From assembly GCA_009835985.1 (NCBI GenBank), contig VXWI01000038.1, forward strand, positions 1 to 64,000: a stretch of DNA of 64,000 nucleotides, read 5' to 3'. How positions within the stretch are numbered: the first letter of the stretch is position 1; every line of letters begins with the position of its first letter. Made by a program: the position numbers and the translations under genes. The notes under the pieces are model-generated. The model was not told the DNA's origin and did no database searches. It saw nothing but the letters and a program-made list of their open reading frames with translations. Source of the DNA: Acidobacteriota bacterium. Its GTDB lineage: Bacteria > Acidobacteriota > Vicinamibacteria > Marinacidobacterales > Marinacidobacteraceae. Shown here in pieces: positions 54,441 to 61,668 of the stretch.

Positions 54441-54464
54441 GAGCGCCGGCCTCCGGCCGGCATC
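54441..54464. repeat. intergenic palindromic repeat, possible terminator
   Basis: GAGCGCCGGCCTCCGGCC-GGCATC forms a hairpin directly behind the membrane-protein gene. It equals, but for one base, an arm of the inverted-repeat element at 26424-26592. Lying between convergent units (membrane protein and tRNA), it may end transcription from both sides. Confidence 0.55.
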
Positions 54465-54476
54465 ACATCCCGCCGG

Positions 54477-54551
54477 TGGTGGGCGATGCAGGATTTGAAC
54501 CTGCGACTTCTACCGTGTGAAGGTAGCACTCTCCCGCTGAGTTAATCGCCC
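54477..54551 (-). tRNA. tRNA-Val (anticodon CAC)
   Basis: On the minus strand the 75 bases fold as a complete cloverleaf: acceptor GGGCGAT pairs perfectly with ATCGCCC, D-arm ACTC/GAGT, anticodon stem CTACC/GGTAG with loop TTCACAC (anticodon CAC, reading GUG valine), T-stem GCAGG/CCTGC with loop TTCAAAT. Discriminator A and the CCA end are encoded (54477-54480). It is the only RNA gene seen. Confidence 0.95.
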
Positions 54552-54611
54552 GTTCCCGGGTGCCGCCGGCGTCTCCAAACGGAGGATGTGGCCCGGCGAC
54601 GGAAGGCTGGG

Positions 54612-54640
54612 ACGCTAGCAATCCGCCTGTTTCCCGTCAA
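54612..54640 (-). promoter_or_regulatory. probable promoter of the tRNA-Val gene
   Basis: On the minus strand TTGACG (54640-54635) and TAGCGT (54617-54612) are 17 bases apart, about 60 bases before the tRNA 5-prime end, giving a leader of some 54 bases that would be removed by RNase P. The spacing is ideal; the -10 box is only moderate. Confidence 0.4.
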
Positions 54641-54692
54641 CCCGCCGAGGGTGGGTGCGGGGTGGAAGAGCCCGCTGTGAAGGCGTTGTGGA

Positions 54693-54746
54693 GTCACGAC
54701 GTGCGCGGCGCGGAGTGCCGCGCGTGCCGGTCTGAAGGCCGCTACC
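54693..54746. repeat. double-hairpin intergenic repeat, copy 2
   Basis: The block GTCACGACGT-GCGCGGCGCG and the following GTGCCGGTCTGAAGGCC align with 10367-10421 with few differences. Hairpin 1 is nearly conserved; hairpin 2 has decayed. It lies between the tRNA and pyruvate kinase genes, just after the 3-prime end of the latter. Confidence 0.55.
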
Positions 54747-54770
54747 GCGAGAACCGGCCGGCGGTCCCAA

Positions 54771-56186
54771 CTAGAACGATTCCACCTTCATCATGTTCGT
54801 GGCGCCGCTGAGCTGGTGGGTCCCGCAGACGATGACGACGCGGTCGCCGGAGGCGACGAAGCGTTCGGAGCGGAGCTGGTCGAGCGCCCGGCTGAGCATC
54901 TGGTCGGTGTTCCGGAACCGTCGATTGCGCATGGGGCGGACGCCCCAGCGCAGCGCCAGGCGCCGGAACACGTGGTCCGACGTGGTGAAGCCGAAGATTC
55001 CGCAGCGCGGCCGCATGCGGCTCACCTGGCGGACCGTGGCCCCCGAGTCGGTGAAGGCCACGATGTAGGCGGCGTCGATGGTCGCGGCCGCCTCGCGGGC
55101 AGCGGCGGCAATCGCGTGCTCGATCCGGCTGCGGTCGATGAGCGCCTGGTAGTGCGGCAGTTCCCCGAAATCCGCGTGCTGTTCCGTATAGGTGGCGAGG
55201 CGGTCGAGCGTCCGCACCGCCTCGATGGGGTACTCGCCCACGGATGTCTCCCCGGAGAGCATCACGGCGTCGCTCCCGTCGAGGATCGCGTTCGCAACGT
55301 CGGAGGCCTCGGCCCGGGTCGGCATCGGGTGGGAGATCATCGAATCCAGCATCTGGGTCGCCGTGATGGCGATCTTCCCTCGGGAATTCGCCTGGCGAAT
55401 CACCCACTTCTGGACGATGGGAACGCGCTCGGACGAGGTTTCCACGCCGAGGTCGCCCCGGGCGACCATCACTCCGTCGGAGACCTGGAGGATCTCCTCC
55501 AGGTTCTCGAGCGCCTCCGGCCGCTCGATCTTCGCGATGATGGGGATGTCCTCGCGGTCCAGCCGCGCGAGCAATCCCCGGACGGTCTCGACATCCCGCG
55601 CGCGCTGGACGAAGGAGACCGCGAGGTAGTCCACTCCGGCGTCCACCGCGGCCTGCAGATCGGTCCGGTCCTTCACCGTGAGTGAGGGGCCGGACAGTGG
55701 GACGCCGGGCAGGTTGATGCCCTTCCGGGACAGGAGGACGCCCCCGATCACCACCTCTGTCTGCACGTCGCGGTCGACGCTCTTGAGAACCCGCAGTTTC
55801 AGCAGTCCGTCGTCGATCAGGATGAAGTCCCCCGGACGCACATCCCGGGCGAGCTGCGGGTACGTCGTCGAAACGGCCTCGGCGCTCCCGGCGACGTTTC
55901 GGGAGGTGAGCACGAACCGGGCTCCCGGTTTCAGTTCGACCCCGTCCGGCGGAACCTCGCAGACCCGCATCTTCGGTCCCGCCAGATCGGCGAGCGTGGC
56001 GACGGCGCGGCCCGCCTTGCGAGCCGCGCGGCGCACGGCGCGGACTCGGCTCTGGAGGCTGGTGGCGGTCTCGTGGGCGCAGTTGAGCCGGGCCGCGTCC
56101 ATCCCCGCGTCCACGAGCGCCTCGATGGTTCTGGAGGGGCGTGTCGCGGGACCCAGGGTGGCGATGATCTTGGTGCGGCGGAACAT
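54771..56186 (-). CDS. pyk: pyruvate kinase
   Basis: Pyruvate kinase makes pyruvate and ATP from phosphoenolpyruvate and ADP. The 471-residue protein opens with RRTKIIATLGPATRPSRTIE, has the active-site signature IPIIAKIERPEALENLEEIL (with the catalytic lysine), the cation-binding region MVARGDLGVETSSERVP and the TQMLDSMISHPMPTRAEASD strand. The C-terminal domain ends NMMKVESF. In ARLNCAHET the usual NFSHG of the substrate loop is altered to NCAHE, which is notable. The start is 2 bases after the glycosyltransferase stop, so the two genes are co-transcribed. Confidence 0.93.
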   Translation of the reverse strand: MFRRTKIIATLGPATRPSRTIEALVDAGMDAARLNCAHETATSLQSRVRAVRRAARKAGRAVATLADLAGPKMRVCEVPPDGVELKPGARFVLTSRNVAGSAEAVSTTYPQLARDVRPGDFILIDDGLLKLRVLKSVDRDVQTEVVIGGVLLSRKGINLPGVPLSGPSLTVKDRTDLQAAVDAGVDYLAVSFVQRARDVETVRGLLARLDREDIPIIAKIERPEALENLEEILQVSDGVMVARGDLGVETSSERVPIVQKWVIRQANSRGKIAITATQMLDSMISHPMPTRAEASDVANAILDGSDAVMLSGETSVGEYPIEAVRTLDRLATYTEQHADFGELPHYQALIDRSRIEHAIAAAAREAAATIDAAYIVAFTDSGATVRQVSRMRPRCGIFGFTTSDHVFRRLALRWGVRPMRNRRFRNTDQMLSRALDQLRSERFVASGDRVVIVCGTHQLSGATNMMKVESF

Positions 56187-56188
56187 GC

Positions 56189-56920
56189 TCAGCCGCCTTG
56201 CGGTTCGGCCTCCGGTTCCCGGAGCCGCGGGGAATCCGTCCTCCGGGGCCGCACAACGGTGAGCAGGACCTTTAGGCCCGCGAGGAACAAGCCGGTGAGC
56301 GTGGAATCGCGGCCGCCTCCTCCGGCCGGCCGCCGGCTCGAGACCGGGACCTCAACCGACGTGATGCCCGCCCGGGCGGCATTCACCTGCATCTCGGCGA
56401 GCCAACCGTAGTCCGGGTCCGAAGGGCCCAACTGCGAGAGCGCTTGCCAGCGAATGGCCCGGAACGGCCCGAGGTCCGTGAAGCGATAGCCGTAGAGCAG
56501 CAGGATGAGCCGCGTCGCGATCCAGTGCCCTAGGCGGACCAGTCCCGGATAGGCCCCGGGGTCCGGTTGTCCCCGGCTGCGCGAACCCATGACGAAGTCC
56601 ACGCCCGGAGACAGGAGCGGGGACAGGACCGCGGGGAGTTCCTCGGCATCGTCCGTTCCGTCGCCGCGCAGGAACACCACGACGTCGGGCGGCTCGGGCG
56701 CGAGGTGGACCATCCCGGTGAGGCAGGCGCGCCCGAACCCCGGGCGTCTTTCCTCGACAGCGGTGGCCCCGTAGCGCCGGGCGGTGTCGGGGATGTCGGC
56801 GCCCGGGCCCCCGACGACCACGACTTCCCGCAGGTGGCCGTGGGGAAGCGATGCCAGCACCTGGGAAAGCTCGGGTCCGCCGTCGGGTGCGGGAATGATC
56901 GCCGCCGTTCGTACGTTCAA
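56189..56920 (-). CDS. family 2 glycosyltransferase (polyprenyl-phosphate sugar synthase-like)
   Basis: The 243-residue enzyme shows the GT2 fold of dolichol-phosphate sugar synthases: EVVVVGGPG early, the acidic motif FLRGDGTDDAEEL where relatives have DGD-QDDP, MGSRSRGQPDPGA, and LGHWIATRLILLLYGYRFTD followed by LGPFRAIRW. It probably adds a sugar to a lipid carrier. A TTG at 56920 is the best start. The GTATAC at 56933-56938 is a shared divergent -10-like box: TATACT on this strand is followed after 11 bases by the start codon, and the deacylase starts on the other side. Confidence 0.82.
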   Translation of the reverse strand: MNVRTAAIIPAPDGGPELSQVLASLPHGHLREVVVVGGPGADIPDTARRYGATAVEERRPGFGRACLTGMVHLAPEPPDVVVFLRGDGTDDAEELPAVLSPLLSPGVDFVMGSRSRGQPDPGAYPGLVRLGHWIATRLILLLYGYRFTDLGPFRAIRWQALSQLGPSDPDYGWLAEMQVNAARAGITSVEVPVSSRRPAGGGGRDSTLTGLFLAGLKVLLTVVRPRRTDSPRLREPEAEPQGG

Positions 56921-56955
56921 GTTTGCTGGCGAGTATACGGGTCGGTTCCCGTAGG

Positions 56956-58599
56956 ATGGCCTCCGTGAACGACGCGCCGACCCGATTCCGAATGCTCCTG
57001 TTGGCCGGGACGATGCTCGGCTCCGCCTGCTCGGCCGCTCCGGCGCCGGAGTCCGGAGAGGGTGCGGCGGTCCTCTTCCGGGGCGGGCAGATCCTCGACG
57101 GGACCGGGAACCCCTGGTATCGGGGCGACGTGCTCGTCGTGGGTGACCGCATCGCCCGCGTCGGCGTCGTTCCCGCCGCCGAGGTCCCCGCGGACACGCG
57201 TGAGGTGGACGCGGCCGGACTCACCATCATGCCCGGTTTCATCGATCCGCATTCGCATGCCGGCCCCGGGCTCGCCACCCCCGAACTCCGCGCGGGAGAA
57301 CCGCTCATCCGGCAGGGGATCACGACCGTGATGGTGAATCCCGACGGGGGTGGTGACGTGGACCTGGCGGCGCAGCGGCGCCGCTTCGAGGAAGGAGGGA
57401 TCGGTGTCCACGTAGCGTTGATGATCGGTCACGGGGCGGTCCGGCGGGAGGTGCTCGGGATGGAGGCCCGCCCGCCGACCGAGGACGAATTCGAGCGGAT
57501 GGCCGAGCTGGTGCGGGCCGGAATGGATGCCGGGGCCTTCGGAATGACGGGAGGCCTCTACTATGCCCCCGGCAGCTACGCGGAAAACGACGAGGTCGTG
57601 CGCCTGGCGGCGGAAATCGCGCCGTTCGGAGCTTTCTCCAGTCACATTCGGGACGAGAGCGACTACAACATCGGGCTGGTGGCGGCGGTCGAGGAAGTCA
57701 TCGAGGTGGCGGAGGTGCAGGGCATTCGCGGCGTGGTGACCCATTTCAAGGCGCTGGGTCCTCCGGTGTGGGGACTGAGCCGCGAGGCCACCGCCGCCAT
57801 CGACGCGGCCCGCGCCCGGGGGGTGGAGGTCTTTGCGGACCAGTACCCGTACGAGGCGTCGGGCACGAGCATCGTCGGGGCGCTGGTGCCTCGCTGGGCG
57901 CTCGCCGGGGAAACCATGCCCGGGATGCCCTCGCCGCTCGAGAACCGGCTGGCGAACCCCCGCGAGCGGGCGCGCCTGCGCGCCGACATGCTGGTGGCGC
58001 TGGAGCGGCGCGGCGGCGCCGCGACGCTGCTCCTCTCGCGGCACCGCGCGGACATCTCACTCGAAGGCCGCTACCTCAGCGATCTGGCGGAGGAGTGGGG
58101 CCTCGAGCCGATCGACGCGGCGCTCCGCCTCCTCGACGCCGGCGGGGCCGGACTCGTGTCCTTCAACATGTCGGAGGAGGACATTGCCCACATCATGACC
58201 CGCGAATGGACGATGGGTTCCTCGGACGGGGGGCTCGTCTCACGGGACGAGGGACGCCCGCACCCACGCTTCTATGGCGCGTTTCCACGGCGCATCGCCC
58301 GCTACGTGAGGGAACGGGAAGTGCTGACCCTGGCGGAAGCGGTCCGAGGCATGACAAGCCTGACCACAACGGTGTTTCGGATGCACGACCGGGGGCAGAT
58401 CGCAGCGGGCCGGATCGCCGACCTCCTCGTGGTGGACATCGAGGAGTTCCGGGACGCCGCCACCTACCAGGACCCGCACGCCCTCGCCGAAGGGATCGTG
58501 CACGCGCTGGTGGCTGGCGTCTTCGCCATCGAGAACGGCGAGACGACCGGGGCGCTCGCCGGCCGGGTGCTGACCCCGCACTGGTTGGACGCAGAGTGA
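56956..58599 (+). CDS. N-acyl-D-amino-acid deacylase family lipoprotein
   Basis: D-aminoacylases remove acyl groups from D-amino acids using a zinc site. The 547-residue protein starts at ATG 56956 and has a lipoprotein signal (LGSACSAA). Features include ILDGTGNPWYRGDVLV, the metal HSH in GFIDPHSHAG, GAFGMTGGLYYAPGSYAEND, SHIRDESDY with its metal His, VVTHFKALG and SSDGGLVSRDEG near the end, all as in the family. The GRIADLLVVD tail is standard. Together with the P1 peptidase and other hydrolases it suggests turnover of D-amino-acid-containing peptides or cell-wall material. Confidence 0.88.
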   Translation: MASVNDAPTRFRMLLLAGTMLGSACSAAPAPESGEGAAVLFRGGQILDGTGNPWYRGDVLVVGDRIARVGVVPAAEVPADTREVDAAGLTIMPGFIDPHSHAGPGLATPELRAGEPLIRQGITTVMVNPDGGGDVDLAAQRRRFEEGGIGVHVALMIGHGAVRREVLGMEARPPTEDEFERMAELVRAGMDAGAFGMTGGLYYAPGSYAENDEVVRLAAEIAPFGAFSSHIRDESDYNIGLVAAVEEVIEVAEVQGIRGVVTHFKALGPPVWGLSREATAAIDAARARGVEVFADQYPYEASGTSIVGALVPRWALAGETMPGMPSPLENRLANPRERARLRADMLVALERRGGAATLLLSRHRADISLEGRYLSDLAEEWGLEPIDAALRLLDAGGAGLVSFNMSEEDIAHIMTREWTMGSSDGGLVSRDEGRPHPRFYGAFPRRIARYVREREVLTLAEAVRGMTSLTTTVFRMHDRGQIAAGRIADLLVVDIEEFRDAATYQDPHALAEGIVHALVAGVFAIENGETTGALAGRVLTPHWLDAE

Positions 58600-58666
58600 G
58601 CCGTGCCCCCGCAGGGCCGGCGTCGTCCGGCCGCGCTACCTTTTCCGCACCACAAAGGAGAACCCT

Positions 58667-60049
58667 GTGAATCCCGATTCCGCCATCGCCGGAACCATCC
58701 TCGAAACGGTCGGTGGCACGCCCCTCGTGGGGCTCCGTCGGATCGGCCAGGGCCTGCCCGGCCGGATCGCGGTCAAGATGGAGTCCTTCAACCCGGGCGG
58801 CTCCGTCAAGGACCGGATCGCCATCACCATCGTCGAGGACGCCGAGCGCCGGGGAGACCTGAAGCCCGGGGGGACGATCATCGAGGGGACCTCCGGGAAC
58901 ACCGGGATGGGTCTCGCCCTGGTTGCCGCGGTGAAGGGTTATCGGTCCATCTTCGTGATGCCCGACAAGATGAGCGACGAGAAGATCCGCGCGCTCCGGG
59001 CGCTCGGCGCCGAGGTGGTGGTGACGCCGACCGCGGTGGAACCCGAGGATCCGCGCAGCTACTACAGCGTCGCGAAGCGTCTCGTCGAGGAAACGGAGGG
59101 CGCCCTCTACGCGAACCAGTACCACAACCCGGTGAATCCGGAGACCCACTACCGCACCACCGGTCCCGAGCTCTGGGAACAGGTCGGGCCCGAGATCCAC
59201 ACGCTGGTGTGCGGGTTGGGGACCGGGGGCACCATCACCGGGACCGGCCGCTACCTGAAGGAGCGGAATCCGGCGATCCGCGTCGTCGGCGCCGATCCGG
59301 TGGGCTCGCTCTACGACGAGTACTTCCGGACCGGCAGGATTGGCGAGGCGCGCAGCTACAAGGTGGAGGGGATCGGCGAGGACTTCATCCCGTCCACCAT
59401 CGATTTCGCCGTGGTGGACGAGGTGATCCAGGTGGGCGACCGCGACTCCTTCCTGATGACGCGGCGGCTCGCCCGCGAGGAAGGGCTCTTCGTGGGGGGT
59501 TCGGCGGGGACCGCGATGGTCGCGGCGCTGGAAGCGGCCTCGCGGGTCCCCCGGGGCGCGCTCGTCGTGGTGCTCGCTCCCGATTCGGGCGCGCGGTACC
59601 TGTCCAAGATCTTCAGCGACGACTGGATGCGCCAGAACGGCTTCCTCGAGTCGCCGCGCGAAGGGGAGACCGTCGGCGACGTGCTGGCCGCGAAGGGCGG
59701 CCAGCAGATCGTCAGCCTTCCCCGCACCGCGGAAGTCCGCGACGCCGTCGCCCTGATGCGGAAGCACGACGTCTCCCAGCTCCCGGTCCGGGACGAGAAC
59801 GGCTTCATCGGGGTGGTGACCGAGGCCTCGCTGCTGGAGGGCCACTTCTCCGGTGGGGTCGGCCGGAGCGATCCGATCAGCGCCTTCGTGAAGACCGACA
59901 AGATTGCGTCGCTGGACGCGGCGAGCCCGCTCGAGGAATTGGCTCAGATCTTCGCCGGGGGCCAAATCACGGTGGTGACCGACGGAGGGGAGGCCGTAGG
60001 GCTGCTCACCCCGATCGATCTGCTCGACTACCTCTCACGGGAGAGCTGA
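58667..60049 (+). CDS. cystathionine beta-synthase
   Basis: The enzyme joins serine and homocysteine to cystathionine with pyridoxal phosphate. The 460-residue protein has the PLP lysine in FNPGGSVKDRI, the substrate loop EGTSGNTGMGLA, the phosphate loop GLGTGGTITGTGRYL and GGSAGTAMVAA, and then a C-terminal pair of CBS domains (VSLPRTAEVRDAVALM and SQLPVRDENGFIGVV), which bacterial cystathionine beta-synthases carry but plain cysteine synthases do not. GTG 58667 is preceded by AAAGGAG. It is convergent with the ETF-QO gene, 14 bases apart. Confidence 0.88.
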   Translation: MNPDSAIAGTILETVGGTPLVGLRRIGQGLPGRIAVKMESFNPGGSVKDRIAITIVEDAERRGDLKPGGTIIEGTSGNTGMGLALVAAVKGYRSIFVMPDKMSDEKIRALRALGAEVVVTPTAVEPEDPRSYYSVAKRLVEETEGALYANQYHNPVNPETHYRTTGPELWEQVGPEIHTLVCGLGTGGTITGTGRYLKERNPAIRVVGADPVGSLYDEYFRTGRIGEARSYKVEGIGEDFIPSTIDFAVVDEVIQVGDRDSFLMTRRLAREEGLFVGGSAGTAMVAALEAASRVPRGALVVVLAPDSGARYLSKIFSDDWMRQNGFLESPREGETVGDVLAAKGGQQIVSLPRTAEVRDAVALMRKHDVSQLPVRDENGFIGVVTEASLLEGHFSGGVGRSDPISAFVKTDKIASLDAASPLEELAQIFAGGQITVVTDGGEAVGLLTPIDLLDYLSRES

Positions 60050-60063
60050 ACCGGGGCTCTGCC

Positions 60064-61668
60064 CTACATCCGGCGCCAGCGGGTTCCCACCCCGCCCTCG
60101 CGCGGCGTCCAGCGAGGGCCGAAGACGTCGGCGGCGCGGCAGTCCACGCAGTTGGACGGGTTGACCGTCAGTCCGCCGTCCCGGGCCTCGTACACGCCGG
60201 CCGGGCAGATCCGTTCCCAGAGCGCGGCCGTATCGGGCGGCACCGGCTCGGGGACCACCAGGTGGGGGGGAATGTCGTCCCGCGTGTTGTTGCCGGACCG
60301 GAAGACCCCATCGAGCTTCGAAAAGGGTGGGGGAGGGACGGGTTCGGGGGCTTCCCGGGGCCGCGCGAGATCGTCCGCCACCGGCAGGGTGCCCGTGGGG
60401 AGCGCCCCGGCGGTCAGGGTGGCGAGTACGGACGTCAGCGCCCCGCGGTAGAAGCCGCGCTGGAACGCGGGCCGCATGTTCCGGTTGCGCTGCAGGTCGG
60501 CGAGGACCTCGCTGTCCTGCAGCGAGGCGTCGTAGAGCGACAGCGGCACCGCCGCCCGCAGATGCGCGACCGCCGCGTCGGCCGCGAGGATCCCCGAGAG
60601 CATCGCGTAGTGGATGCCCTTGAGCGACGGGACGTCTACGAACCCGGCGGTGTCTCCGACGAGGAGCAGGCCGTCGCCCGAGAGCCGCTCCGGGAGCGAG
60701 CCGAGGCCCCCCTCCGGGATCAGGCGGGCGCCCCATTCGAGGCACTCGCCGCCCTCGAGGTGGGGCTGGATCCGGGGATGGGCCTTCAGCAACTGGAGCG
60801 CCTGGTGGGCGTCGAGCGCCTCGGTGGGCGCGTCGAGCCCCACCACGATTCCAACCGCCGACAGGCCTTCGCCCATCGGATACAGGAAACCGCCGCCGAA
60901 GGCGGATCGCGGGAGCGGGTACCCAAGGGTGTGAACGACCCGGTCCGGAGGGTTTTCCGACTTCCACAGCTCCTTCACCCCCAGCGCGAAGATGGGGGGA
61001 CTCGGCGAGGCGATCCCGACACGGGCGCGCCAGGCCTGCCCCAGCGGACCGCGGGCGCCCTCGGCGAGGATCACGACGCGGGCCGCCACTTCGGTTGCCG
61101 GTTCGAAGCCCGTTCCCGGCGAGCCGTCCCGCCGCCGCCCCGCGGGGACGGTCTCGAGCCCCAGCACCCGGTTCTCCTGCATGAGCAGCGAGCCGATCGC
61201 GAATCCCGGGAACACCTCGACCCCGAGTGCTTCCGCCTGTTCCCCCAGCCACCGGGCCATTTCGGAGAGCGACGCGGTGAAGAAGCCGTGGTTTCGCATC
61301 GTGGGCGGGGTCGGCATGCGGATCCCGCGTCGCGAACCCAGGAAATAGACGCTCTCGCGGGTGACCTGCATCCGGAACGGCAGCGCGTCGTCCTCCATTC
61401 CCGGGAAGAGCTCGCGGAACGCGACGGGGTTGACCACCGCCCCCGAGAGGCAGTGACCGCCGAGTTCCGCGGCCTTCTCGAAGACGCAGATCGAGAGCTC
61501 TTCACCGGCCGTCCTCGCGGTCTGTGCCAACCGGATCGCGGCGGCCAGCCCGGCGGGCCCGCCCCCCACGATCGCCACGTCGAACGGCAGCGCTTCCGGG
61601 CCGGGCGCCCGGTCAGCCAGCAACCGGTCTACCGGAAGCGGCGGCCGGGTCTCCCCGAGACGGATCAT
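60064..61668 (-). CDS. electron transfer flavoprotein:ubiquinone oxidoreductase, one iron-sulfur ligand missing
   Basis: ETF-QO takes electrons from ETF and reduces ubiquinone. The 534-residue protein has FDVAIVGGGPAGLAAAIRLA for FAD, LGGHCLSGAVVNPVA, GDGLLLVGDTAGFVDVPSLKGIHYAM and a C-terminal iron-sulfur region with CPAGVYE (Cys488), then NCVDCRAADVF (Cys507, Cys510). Where other members have the fourth cysteine (NCxxCxxCD) this protein has Ala513, so a [4Fe-4S] cluster would lack one ligand. ATG 61668 overlaps the aconitase stop (ATGA). The pairing with an acyl-CoA dehydrogenase at 51261 fits fatty-acid and branched-chain oxidation. Confidence 0.88.
   Translation of the reverse strand: MIRLGETRPPLPVDRLLADRAPGPEALPFDVAIVGGGPAGLAAAIRLAQTARTAGEELSICVFEKAAELGGHCLSGAVVNPVAFRELFPGMEDDALPFRMQVTRESVYFLGSRRGIRMPTPPTMRNHGFFTASLSEMARWLGEQAEALGVEVFPGFAIGSLLMQENRVLGLETVPAGRRRDGSPGTGFEPATEVAARVVILAEGARGPLGQAWRARVGIASPSPPIFALGVKELWKSENPPDRVVHTLGYPLPRSAFGGGFLYPMGEGLSAVGIVVGLDAPTEALDAHQALQLLKAHPRIQPHLEGGECLEWGARLIPEGGLGSLPERLSGDGLLLVGDTAGFVDVPSLKGIHYAMLSGILAADAAVAHLRAAVPLSLYDASLQDSEVLADLQRNRNMRPAFQRGFYRGALTSVLATLTAGALPTGTLPVADDLARPREAPEPVPPPPFSKLDGVFRSGNNTRDDIPPHLVVPEPVPPDTAALWERICPAGVYEARDGGLTVNPSNCVDCRAADVFGPRWTPREGGVGTRWRRM

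Noticed and set aside
54477-54551. tRNA-Val as integration site of a mobile island
   Set aside because: No integrase gene or duplicated tRNA 3-prime end was seen in the window; the hairpin repeats around it also occur away from any tRNA.
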